Below, piece after piece: positions 34,506 to 42,632 of a stretch of DNA of 64,000 nucleotides. The notes under the pieces are model-generated. The model was not told where the DNA came from, ran no database searches, and saw nothing but the letters and a program-made list of their open reading frames with translations. The stretch is taken from contig SIAN01000010.1 in the NCBI GenBank assembly GCA_009691715.1, positions 38,631-102,630 of the forward strand, in the 5' to 3' direction. The position numbers and the translations under genes are program-made. The DNA comes from Planctomycetota bacterium. Its GTDB lineage: Bacteria; Planctomycetota; B15-G4; SIAN01. Every line of letters starts with the position of its first letter. Position 1 is the first letter of the stretch.

Positions 34506-36860
34506 GTGACCCTCGCCCCGATCGCTTGCCCGAGCATAGCCTCGCCCCTCCGACTGTTCGCGCGGCTTGCGACGCCCTTCGGGATCGGACTGCTGCTGGC
34601 GCACGCCGCGTGCGCGCCATCCGATGCCGATAGATCGGTCGAGGGGCTGATCGCGCCGCCGTCGGTCTCCGTGCTTTCGGCCGATGCCGCCGCAGTCGCC
34701 GCAGGCGTGCGGAAGCTGTCGCCGAGCGCCTTCCCTGCCGATGCCGAGTACTTCACCGACCCCGTCTACGAAAACGCCTTCGACCTCGCGACCGACGAGA
34801 TCACGGTGGTGAACGACGTGCTCTGCCTGCTCGGCCAGGCGCGCTACGGCGAGCTGGTGAACCAGGGCGTCTACCTCGCGCAGATCGAAACGCAGCGCTG
34901 TGATCCCGGTGCCGGCTCCGTCACGCAGTCCGGCACGACCAAGAGCTACGAGGACTGGCTGGTCCACAGCCGCCGTCGCGCTGACGACGAACCGCAGCAC
35001 GTCGAACTGTGGGTGCCGGCGATGACCGACGGCGGAAGCCAGCAGCAGCAGACGCTTTATTCAGAGCTCGATGTCTTCGCGCAGGCGTCTGACTTGAACC
35101 CGTACGGCCTGTTCGAGCTGAACTTCGCCGGCACCCCGCCGTTCGGCGATCCGCACGCCGCGAACTTCTGCGGTCGCCTCTCGACCAAGCCGGCTCTGGC
35201 CGGCCGCGTCGGCTTCGAGTTCTTCATGCTCCGCGGCAATCTGAACACGCTCCCGCTTCCCGGCGAGCAGGCCGAGTTGACCCAGGTGAACGTCGATCTC
35301 GCCGGCGATCAGACCAGCGGCGTCGCGCGCGTCTCCAAGTTCAAGCGACGCAACGACCCGCAGACCGGCGACACGGGAATCCTGTCGAAGAGCTTCCGGC
35401 TGGTGTTCGATGGCGGGACGCTGGTGCGGCAGCAAGACAGCGGCCCGGTCATCGCCCTGTCGCGGACCAACTTCAAGAGCTGCAGCCGGCGCATGAACCT
35501 CTACGTCGACGACACGCGCTACGGCACTCTGGGCGAGCGGGTGAAGTTGAAGACCGGCATGGGGATTCTGCTGCCCGGCGGCCACCACGCCTTCGTCGAC
35601 TACTACGGCGTCCACTCCAACTCCGACGTCGTCGGCCAAGACGGCGATCTGGTGCAGGAAGATCGTCCCGATGGCTCGACCAGCGCGACCTTCACGCTCC
35701 GGATCGCGCCCGGCCGCCTGATCGAGTGCACGCGCCAGACCGCGCCGCTTTCGAGCGTGATTGGCGAGTGGTTCGATTGGACGGAGCCGTTCGTGCCAAA
35801 CGCGCCACCGCCGCGGCGGCTGCGCCTCGCGTTCGACGGCGTCGACTTCACCGCGTTCGAGCAGTTCGATTTCGCGACCGGCACCTGGCAACCGATCACG
35901 CCCTTCGTCGTGCTGTGGTCGCAGATCGTCGTCCTGCACATGGGCTCGAAACGCTACGGCGGCAACTGCATCGCCAAGTTCGGCAACCCCGACCTCGGTT
36001 ACTACGTCGAGCGGGTCGCGAGCGGCGACGACGCGTTCTTCGGCACGCTCCAGAACGTGCAGCTGTTCGGGCTGCTGAACTGTCTGCGGCCGCAGTTGAC
36101 CGCGGCCGCGGTCGATGCCGGCGACGTCTTCTTCCCGCCCGCGCCCGATGTCACGCAGTCCTACAGCTACCAGTTCTCGAGCGTCGACCGCGTCCTCTAC
36201 TACGACGATCCAGTGCTCGGCCCGCTGGCGACGACGATCGCGCCGGGCGAGTTTCCCGGCGGCGGCCCGTTCCAAGGCGGCATGCGCAGCGGCCCGATGG
36301 TGCAGGACCTGTCGTCGCTGCGGGTGCCCGAGAACATCTTCGACGAGCCGATCTACTGGGTCTGGGAGACCGGCCAGAACGAGTGGAATCTCTGGAGCGG
36401 CCTGATCGACGCGACCGGCGCGACCGTCGCCTTCGACGCTCCGATCCAATTCGCTTACGTGCACTTGCAGGCGAACGACGCGAACGACGACCCCGCGTTC
36501 GATGGCCAGAGCTTCCTGCTCGAATACCGCGGCGATGGCCAGCTGTTCGGCATCCCGTGGCAGCAGGTCGACACCGATCAGGACGGGAATCCAGACCACG
36601 ACGTGCCGCTGTTCAGCATCGCCGACGGCGTCACGCTCGGGCCGCAGGGTTTTGGTTACGTGGTGAAGACGATCGAGCGCGAGCTCCTGTTGCAGCCCGA
36701 CGTGAACGGCCCGCCGCCTGGCCTCGATCCGGCGCTGGCCGACACGCTGCTGCTTCCTGACGGCGGCTTCTATCGCACGCCCGAGATCGGCCCGGTGCCG
36801 CTGCTCGACATCGCGCCGGCAGTGGTGGGAGGCGAGATCCAGGGCGTTCGGAAGCGCTGA
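34506..36860 (+). CDS. Large exported protein of unknown function
   Basis: 784 residues from a GTG at 34506 (GGGAG about 8 nt upstream). The N-terminus has a hydrophobic export segment (FGIGLLLAHAACAP); the Cys context is not a canonical lipobox. The body has no recognised domain; characteristic stretches are 'KSYEDWLVHSRRRADDEPQH', 'RRMNLYVDDTRYGTLGERVK' and 'VSKFKRRNDPQTGDTG'. Its last ~75 codons were copied as part of a tandem duplication: a mutated relic sits at 38158-38305. It is directly followed by the deiodinase-like selenoprotein genes, so a functional link is possible but not shown. Confidence 0.7.
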   Translation: MTLAPIACPSIASPLRLFARLATPFGIGLLLAHAACAPSDADRSVEGLIAPPSVSVLSADAAAVAAGVRKLSPSAFPADAEYFTDPVYENAFDLATDEITVVNDVLCLLGQARYGELVNQGVYLAQIETQRCDPGAGSVTQSGTTKSYEDWLVHSRRRADDEPQHVELWVPAMTDGGSQQQQTLYSELDVFAQASDLNPYGLFELNFAGTPPFGDPHAANFCGRLSTKPALAGRVGFEFFMLRGNLNTLPLPGEQAELTQVNVDLAGDQTSGVARVSKFKRRNDPQTGDTGILSKSFRLVFDGGTLVRQQDSGPVIALSRTNFKSCSRRMNLYVDDTRYGTLGERVKLKTGMGILLPGGHHAFVDYYGVHSNSDVVGQDGDLVQEDRPDGSTSATFTLRIAPGRLIECTRQTAPLSSVIGEWFDWTEPFVPNAPPPRRLRLAFDGVDFTAFEQFDFATGTWQPITPFVVLWSQIVVLHMGSKRYGGNCIAKFGNPDLGYYVERVASGDDAFFGTLQNVQLFGLLNCLRPQLTAAAVDAGDVFFPPAPDVTQSYSYQFSSVDRVLYYDDPVLGPLATTIAPGEFPGGGPFQGGMRSGPMVQDLSSLRVPENIFDEPIYWVWETGQNEWNLWSGLIDATGATVAFDAPIQFAYVHLQANDANDDPAFDGQSFLLEYRGDGQLFGIPWQQVDTDQDGNPDHDVPLFSIADGVTLGPQGFGYVVKTIERELLLQPDVNGPPPGLDPALADTLLLPDGGFYRTPEIGPVPLLDIAPAVVGGEIQGVRKR

Positions 36861-36873
36861 CACAACGCACTGA

Positions 36874-36879
36874 TACAAT
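36874..36879 (+). promoter_or_regulatory. Candidate -10 box (TACAAT) for deiodinase-like gene 1
   Basis: TACAAT preceded by GA lies 60 nt before the ATG at 36939; the identical box lies 60 nt before the ATG of the second copy. Conservation across diverged copies supports function. No matching -35 box is clear. Confidence 0.4.
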
Positions 36880-36938
36880 CGCCGCCTCGTTCGCGGAGCG
36901 GCCTCGTCGTGAGCCGATGCTCCGCCGGGAGACCGACG

Positions 36939-38148
36939 ATGCGGGCGCTGTGGAACGGGAGCCGGTCGGGTCGCGATGGCTTCGCAGTCGCCGCCGCCAC
37001 GTTCGCCGCGTCGGTTCTCGCCCTCAACGCCTGCAGTTCTCCGCCGCCCGATCGCGCTTCCGAGACCGCGCCATTCACGCGACCCGATCCGCCCGCCGAG
37101 CGCGCGCAACAGCTGGGGGGGGGCGTGGCGATGGCTCGCGGCGCGCTACGACAAGAACAGCGACGGCCAGATCCTCTCGGATGAGCACGGTCGCGGCGAG
37201 ACCGCGTTTCGGAACCTCGATCGCGACGGCGACGGTGTCGTCACGCGCGAAGACCTCGCTCGCGATGTAGTCCTGCCACCCGAACTCGGCATCCAATTCC
37301 TGCTGCTGCATCTGTTCGCCGGTCCGCAGGCCGAGGCGGCGCCGATCACGTCGCTGGCCACGGCGCTCGCAATGCTCGATCACGACGGCGACAGGAGTGT
37401 GAGCGCTGCGGAGTTCCAGAGCGCAGTTGAATCGGGAGCGCTCCCAGGTGTCGACGGCTTCGGCACCTTGCTGGCTGGAATGGACAGCGACCGGGACAGC
37501 CTGCTTTCGACGACCGAGATCATGCAGTGGCTGCTCGATCGCGACAGCGACGGCCTGCTCGCGCTGCGCGATCGCGAAGGCGCCGCGCCGATCGACGGCT
37601 GGTTCGAGCCGGAAGCGCGCGAGCCGGCGCCCGACTTCGCCGCCTTCTCGCTCGAGGCCGGCGCGCCGGTGATGCGGAACGCGTTGCAGCAACGCCGGCC
37701 GATGGCGCTGATCTTCGGCAGCTTCACCTGAGGATCGTTCTCGCATTCGGCCGGTCGGCTGAGCGACATCCACCGTATCCGCAGCCGGTTCGCCGACTTC
37801 TTTCTGGTCTACATCCGCGAAGCGCATGCGGTCGACTCGACGTGGGCGAAGGGTGCGCCCGAGGGCATCGTGATCGAGGAGCCGCTGACGCTCGAGGAGC
37901 GCTGCGAGAACGCGCACCACTGCAAGGAGGCGTTGGGGCTCGGCGTGATCCCGGCCCTGATCGACGGGCTCGACAATGCGGCGGAGCGCGCGTACGAAGC
38001 GTGGCCAAACCGGATCGTGCTGATTGACGCCGATGGGCGCATCGCATGGCGCTCGAAGCCCGGCCCGTTGGGCTTCGTCCCGATCGAGCTCAACGCGGCG
38101 ATCCAGCGCGAGGTGAAGCGAGTGCGCGCCCTGACCGAGAATCGGTGA
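36939..38148 (+). CDS. EF-hand lipoprotein fused to an iodothyronine-deiodinase-like selenoprotein domain, copy 1 (poly-G frameshift)
   Basis: From ATG 36939: lipoprotein signal 'FAASVLALNACSS', then a run of nine G (37115-37123) that puts the following EF-hands one base out of frame; copy 2 shows eight would be right. After that come calcium loops 'DKNSDGQILSDEH', 'DRDGDGVVTREDL', 'DHDGDRSVSAAEF' and 'DSDRDSLLSTTEI'. The thioredoxin-fold part reads 'RRPMALIFGSFT', TGA (37729-37731), 'GSFSHSAGRL', 'DFFLVYIREAHAVDSTW' and 'YEAWPNRIVLIDADGRIAWR'. Deiodinases have Sec exactly here (FGSCT-U-P-x-F) and share Y-I-x-EAH. About 402 residues once read through; Sec is residue 264. Likely an extracytoplasmic thiol/selenol redox enzyme. 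The extra G may be phase variation or a sequencing error. Confidence 0.85.
37744..37764 (+). promoter_or_regulatory. Bacterial SECIS candidate, deiodinase-like copy 1
   Basis: The hairpin TTCGGCC-GGTC-GGCTGAG has its GGTC apical loop at 37753-37756, 21 nt after the TGA. The loop equals the GGUC core of the E. coli fdhF SECIS. The same hairpin at the same distance is found in copy 2. Confidence 0.75.
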
Positions 38149-38157
38149 TGGCGGCGT

Positions 38158-38305
38158 CGCGCTCGGGCCTCAGGGTTCCGGATGCGTGGTGAAGACGACC
38201 GAGCGCGAGCTTCTGCTGTCGCCCGACGCGAGCGGCCCGGTGCCGCTGCAGGACCTCGCGCCAACCGTGGTGGGAGGCGAGATCCAGAGCGTTTCGCGGC
38301 GTTGA
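38158..38305 (+). pseudogene. Relic of the 3' end of the 784-residue gene
   Basis: The frame 'ALGPQGSGCVVKTTERELLL' and 'GPVPLQDLAPTVVGGEIQSV', ending at TGA 38303-38305, matches the end of the gene finishing at 36860, with about 30 residues deleted between 'SPD' and 'GPVPL'. It has no start of its own and is a by-product of the tandem duplication. Confidence 0.85.
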
Positions 38306-38340
38306 GCGCGCAGCGTCCACGGCTCGGCAGGGTGCACCGA

Positions 38341-38346
38341 TACAAT
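38341..38346 (+). promoter_or_regulatory. Candidate -10 box (TACAAT) for deiodinase-like gene 2
   Basis: Same TACAAT box, same 60-nt distance to the ATG (38406) as in copy 1. See the entry at 36874. Confidence 0.4.
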
Positions 38347-38405
38347 TGCCGCCTCGTTCGCGGAGAGGCTCTGGCGTGAGCCGGCGCTCCGCCGGGAGGC
38401 CGACG

Positions 38406-39620
38406 ATGCGGGTGCTGCGGAGTGGGAGCCTCTCGGGTCGCGCCGGAATCGCGATCGCGGCCGCCGCCGCGCTCGTCTTGAACGCCTGCGGCTCCCCGCC
38501 AATCGACCGCGGTTCCGATCGCGCGCCTGTCACCCGCCCCGATGCGCGCGCCGAGCACGCGCAACACATGGAGGAGGCGTGGCGCTGGCTCGCGGCGCGC
38601 TACGACACGGACGGCGACGGCCAAATCACTGCGCACGAGCATGACCGTGGCGAGACCGCGTTTCGCAACCTCGATCGCGACGGCGACGGCGTCGTCACGC
38701 GCAGCGACCTCGCTCGCGATGCTGTGCTGCCGCCGGATCTGGGCATCCCGCTGTTGTTGCCGCGCCTGTTCGGCGGATCGCAGGCAGAGGTGGCGCCGAT
38801 CGCACCGCTGGCGGTGGCGCTCGCGTCGCTCGATCGCGATGGCGATGGCCGGGTGAGCGTCGCCGAGTTCCGTCGCGCGGTCGGTTTGGGTGCGCCCGCC
38901 GGCATCGATGGTTTCGGCACCCTGCTGGCCGGCATGGATCGCGACCGCGACGAACTGCTCTCCGCGCCCGAGATCGCGCAGTGGCTGCTCGATCGCGACG
39001 CCGACCGCGATGGGCTCCTCGCGATGCGCGAGCGCGAATCCAGCCGCGAGGGCGCTGCGCCAGTGGACGGTTGGTTCGAGCCGGAGGCGCGCGAGCCGGC
39101 GCCCGACTTCGCCGCGTTCGCGCTCGCGGACGGCGCGCCCACGTTGCGCAGCGCGCTGCAGCAACGCCGTCCGATGGCGCTGATCTTCGGCAGCTTCACC
39201 TGAGGACCGTTCTCGCGCTCGGCCGGTCGGCTGAGCGAGCTCCACCGCCTCGGCGGCCGGTTCGTCGACTTCTTCCTGGTCTACATCCGCGAAGCGCACG
39301 CCATCGATTCGTTCTGGGCGATGGGCAGCCCGGACGGCAGCGTGATCGAGCAACCGCTGACGCTCGAGGAACGTTGCGAGAACGCGCGCCACTGCAAGGA
39401 GTCGCTTGGGCTCGGCGCGATCCCGGCCCTGATCGACGGACTCGACGATTCGGCGGAACGCGCATACGAAGCATGGCCCGACCGGATGGTGCTGATCGAC
39501 GAAGAGGGGCGCGTCGCGTGGCGCTCGAAGCCCGGTCCGTTCGGCTTCGATGTCGTCGAGTTCAAGGCGGCGATCCAGCGCGAGCTGCAGCGCGTCCGCG
39601 CCTTGACCGAGATCCAGTGA
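38406..39620 (+). CDS. EF-hand lipoprotein fused to an iodothyronine-deiodinase-like selenoprotein domain, copy 2 (intact)
   Basis: 404 residues with TGA read as Sec266 (39201-39203). Order: lipoprotein signal 'GIAIAAAAALVLNACGS'; EF-hand loops 'DTDGDGQITAHEH', 'DRDGDGVVTRSDL', 'DRDGDGRVSVAEF' and 'DRDRDELLSAPEI'; linker 'GWFEPEAREPAPDFAAF'; thioredoxin-fold domain 'ALIFGSFT-Sec-GPFSRSAGRL', 'DFFLVYIREAHAIDSFW', 'LTLEERCENARHCKESLGLG', 'YEAWPDRMVLIDEEGRVAWR'. The Sec site, the EAH motif and the C-terminal AWP-x-R-x-x-x-ID strand are those of deiodinases; peroxiredoxin-like relatives share the fold. Natural substrate unknown; dehalogenation or disulfide chemistry at the envelope is plausible. 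The stop TGA shares its A with the ATG of the SIS gene. Confidence 0.92.
39217..39236 (+). promoter_or_regulatory. Bacterial SECIS candidate, deiodinase-like copy 2
   Basis: GCTCGGCC-GGTC-GGCTGAGC pairs over eight positions (one G-U) with a GGTC loop at 39225-39228, 21 nt after the TGA. Length, distance and loop all match the bacterial SECIS model and the E. coli fdhF element. Confidence 0.8.
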
Positions 39621-40714
39621 TGGCGCCGTCGCGCTACCTCGACGACATCTTCGCCGAGCCTGCGCGACTGGCGGATCTGCTCGATCGGCTGGTGCGCGGG
39701 CCGCAGCGCGACGCGGTCGCGCGCGCTGCCGAGCTGCTGCGCGCGGCGCCACAGCCAATCGTCGCGGGCATGGGTTCGAGCTTCCATGCCGGCCACGCTC
39801 TGCAGGCGTCGTTCGACGCCGCCGGTCGTCCCGCGCGCAATGCCGACGCCGGCGAACTGTTCCACTTTGCCGCGCTGCCCGCCGGTGCGACGCTGCTGTT
39901 CCTGTCGCGCAGCGGCAAGAGCGTCGAGATCGTCGAGTTGCTGAAGAAAGCGCGCGCAGCCGGCGCGGTCCGCCTCGGCGTGACCAACGACCCCGCATCC
40001 CCGCTGGCGCGCGAATGCGCTCCGGTCGTGCTGCTCGACCTGCCGTTCGACTTCAACGTCTCGGTCACGATGTACAGCGGTGTCGCGTTGGCGGCCGCGG
40101 CGATGGTGGCGCAGTCTCTCGGCGGTTGGCGTGCGGAACTGCCGGCGGAGCTGTCGCGCGCGCTCATCGATGCCGGTCAGCGGCTGCCGGCGTGGCAGAC
40201 GACCATCGCGGCTTCGAGCTTCGTGACGCCTGCCGCGACCACGCTGCTGCTGGCGCGCGGGCCGGGCCTCGCGGCGGCGCTCGAAGCGCGGCAGCTGTGG
40301 GAGGAAGCGGCGAAGCATCCGGCGACAGCGATGTCGACCGGCGCGTTCCGTCACGGGCCGAACGAGGTGGTCGCGGCCGGCTGTCGGGTCGTGATCTGGC
40401 TTGCGGCCGGCGAACGACTGCGCGCGATCGACCTGCAGCTGGCCGCCGATCTGCGTCGAGCGGGTGCGAAGGTGGCGCTGGTCGGCGCCGACCTCCCGCC
40501 GGGCTCGGCCGATCTGCTGCTCGAGATCCCGTCGCTGCCGCCGCGCTGGCAGTTCCTGATCGAACTGATGCCGGTGCGCCTGATCGCCGAGGCGATCGCA
40601 CGGGCGCGCGGTGTCGATTGCGACGCGTTCCGTTACTGCCCGTTCGTGGTCGCCAGCGAAGAAGGGCTTGGCGGCGGGCATGGGGAGACGGCCGCGGACG
40701 TCGCGCCCGGATGA
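39620..40714 (+). CDS. Double-SIS-domain sugar-phosphate isomerase/deaminase-like protein
   Basis: 364 residues. The first SIS domain has 'PIVAGMGSSFHAGHALQASF' and the phosphosugar loop 'LLFLSRSGKSVEIVELLKKA'; the second has 'LLLARGPGLAAALEARQLWE' and 'EEAAKHPATAMSTGAFRHGP'. This is the layout of the isomerase half of GlmS and of AgaS/NagB-II type deaminases, but no glutaminase domain is present. A likely role is ketose/aldose conversion of an amino-sugar phosphate in the cytoplasm. Overlaps both neighbours (1 bp with the selenoprotein, 4 bp with the hydrolase), implying translational coupling. Confidence 0.82.
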   Translation: MAPSRYLDDIFAEPARLADLLDRLVRGPQRDAVARAAELLRAAPQPIVAGMGSSFHAGHALQASFDAAGRPARNADAGELFHFAALPAGATLLFLSRSGKSVEIVELLKKARAAGAVRLGVTNDPASPLARECAPVVLLDLPFDFNVSVTMYSGVALAAAAMVAQSLGGWRAELPAELSRALIDAGQRLPAWQTTIAASSFVTPAATTLLLARGPGLAAALEARQLWEEAAKHPATAMSTGAFRHGPNEVVAAGCRVVIWLAAGERLRAIDLQLAADLRRAGAKVALVGADLPPGSADLLLEIPSLPPRWQFLIELMPVRLIAEAIARARGVDCDAFRYCPFVVASEEGLGGGHGETAADVAPG

Positions 40715-42534
40715 GCGACAGCCCGCTGCCGCGCCGTCCGCCCGCGACCTCCGCCTTCGTCCGCGCACTCGGCGGTGCGATCGCCCTCGGTCTCGCGAGC
40801 TGCCGCGCGCCGCCGGCCGGCGTCCTCTCGGCTCCCGCGACCGCCGATCCCGCGAACTACTCCTACGCGATCTACGACAACAACGACGCGCTCCTGCACA
40901 CGCCGATCGAGCAACTGCGCCGCGAGATCGCCGATCGGAGGAGCAACGGCCAGAAGCCGATCAGCGATGTCTACGTGCTGGTCCACGGCTGGGACTTCAC
41001 GCTCGAGGAGGCGTTCGCGCTCTACGAGGGCTATCGCGCCGCGATCGAGCAGCGCCTCGTCGACATCCAGCGCTTCGATCCCGACTACCAGCCTTGGTTC
41101 GTGTTCGTGACCTGGAGCTCGGTGTCGCGGCCGTTGACGCATGGGTTGCGTTCCGTGCTGCCATTCCCGCCGCCCGACCTTGCGGAAGGGGCGACGCGCC
41201 TCGCCGACGGCCTGCTCTTCCACCTGCCGAGCGCGTGGGGCGAGTCGCAGGACGCCGTGCGCCTCGCGATGGGACATCCGCAGCGCTGGAGCCAGGTCGA
41301 TCTGCAGGGCGACGGCGACTTCGAGTACCGCCGCGCGCTCGAAGCCGGCGCCGCGCGCGTCGCCAGCGGGACGTTCGCCGGATTCGAGATCCCGGTCTCG
41401 TTGTTGATCGAGGAGCTGATCCACTTGCAGCGCAGCGCGTGGCATCCGGCGCCGCCACCCGCGTTGCACGTGGTCGGCCACAGTTTCGGCGGGAAGCTCG
41501 CGTCGCTCGCCGCGTACGACGCGATCCAGCGCATCGCCGCCCGCGAACTCGCCCGCGGCGAAGGCGTGCGGACCGACTCGCTGCTCGATTCGTTGGTGCT
41601 GATCCAGCCGGCGATGCAGGCGAGCGAGATGTACTGGGAGCTGCCGCTGCCGATGGCGGACGAGTTTCTGGCGCCGTTCGAATCGTCGTTGCGGCGGCAC
41701 GCGGGCGCGCAGTGGCCTTCGCTGCGATTCGAAGCGGCGGCGGCGCGCATCGGCACCAAGGTGCTGGTCCACAGCCGGCACGACAGCGCCAACGGCTGGG
41801 TCTTCGGCGTCGGTGACCTGCTGCTGGACCACGATGCGGCCGCGCGCGCGCAGGAGACGATGGCTCGCGCGCAGGAGCGGCCGTTGCCGCCGCCGCGCAC
41901 GTTCAGCCAGCGGCTCATCACGTTCCCGTTCGACCTTGCCGACCGACTGCTGCAAGTGGTGGTGCGCGGCACGGAGATCGTGGTGCAGACCGTGATCTCC
42001 GACGTCGGCGCGGTGTTCGATGGCCTGGCCGAGAGCGCGGAGGAGATCGGCAGCGATGTGGGCGATCCGCCGGCGCTGCTGGTGGACCTGCTGAAGGTCC
42101 CGTTCTCATCGATCATGACCCAGCGCAGCATCGGCAATCGCGGCTTCACCCGACCGCGTTCGCTGGTGTCCCGCATCGATCCGCGCACGTGGCTCGACGG
42201 CAGTGCCGGTGCGTGGCTCGAGAGTTCGCAGACGATCGACGCCGACGAATTCCTCGCGCTCTCCGCGACGCTCGGAACGCCGCCATCGCCTGAACCGGGT
42301 GGACGCTACTTCGTCGCCGACGCGCGCAAGGTCTACGTCGGCTCGCTGCCGGGCAGCTGGAACGACATCATCCCGCCTGGCGCGCATGGCGACCTGCGTT
42401 CGACTGACGTGCTGATCGGGCCGGGACCGATCGCGTTGTCGAAACGCGATCGCACGATGAACGTCGTCTACAACCTGACCCGCGGGCCGCGCCTGGCGCG
42501 CGGCGCCACGGATCCCGCCACGCTGCCGCGATGA
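40711..42534 (+). CDS. Alpha/beta-hydrolase lipoprotein
   Basis: 607 residues. 'ALGGAIALGLASCRAPPAG' is a lipoprotein signal (L-A-S-C). A hydrolase fold follows: oxyanion 'DVYVLVHGWDFTLEEAFALY', nucleophile elbow 'LHVVGHSFGGKLASLAAYD', and a candidate catalytic His in 'KVLVHSRHDSANGW'. The last 250 residues are an unrecognised extension. It is probably a lipase/esterase-like enzyme at the envelope, ending the selenoprotein-SIS-hydrolase run. Confidence 0.75.
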   Translation: MSDSPLPRRPPATSAFVRALGGAIALGLASCRAPPAGVLSAPATADPANYSYAIYDNNDALLHTPIEQLRREIADRRSNGQKPISDVYVLVHGWDFTLEEAFALYEGYRAAIEQRLVDIQRFDPDYQPWFVFVTWSSVSRPLTHGLRSVLPFPPPDLAEGATRLADGLLFHLPSAWGESQDAVRLAMGHPQRWSQVDLQGDGDFEYRRALEAGAARVASGTFAGFEIPVSLLIEELIHLQRSAWHPAPPPALHVVGHSFGGKLASLAAYDAIQRIAARELARGEGVRTDSLLDSLVLIQPAMQASEMYWELPLPMADEFLAPFESSLRRHAGAQWPSLRFEAAAARIGTKVLVHSRHDSANGWVFGVGDLLLDHDAAARAQETMARAQERPLPPPRTFSQRLITFPFDLADRLLQVVVRGTEIVVQTVISDVGAVFDGLAESAEEIGSDVGDPPALLVDLLKVPFSSIMTQRSIGNRGFTRPRSLVSRIDPRTWLDGSAGAWLESSQTIDADEFLALSATLGTPPSPEPGGRYFVADARKVYVGSLPGSWNDIIPPGAHGDLRSTDVLIGPGPIALSKRDRTMNVVYNLTRGPRLARGATDPATLPR

Positions 42535-42632
42535 GCGCCGGCTCCTCGAAAATCACGACGGCGAGCGGACCCGGACGGGAGATGAAGATCGCGTCGAAGG
42601 CGGAGTTCGCCTGGCCGATCGAGGGTCGACTC

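Larger units (their letters stand above)
36634..39620 (+). repeat. Tandem duplication (two ~1.5 kb units) carrying the deiodinase-like genes
   Basis: Unit 1 spans about 36634-38148 and unit 2 about 38158-39620. Each consists of the 3' end of the 784-residue gene, a spacer with a shared TACAAT box and 'gccgcctcgttcgcggag', then an EF-hand/deiodinase-like gene. The copies have diverged (many third-position changes), and unit 2 lost most of the first gene's tail, so the duplication is not recent. Confidence 0.85.

Noticed and set aside
38158..38305. A separate small gene between the two deiodinase-like copies
   Set aside because: It has no start and is a mutated copy of the end of the 784-residue gene, brought in by the duplication.
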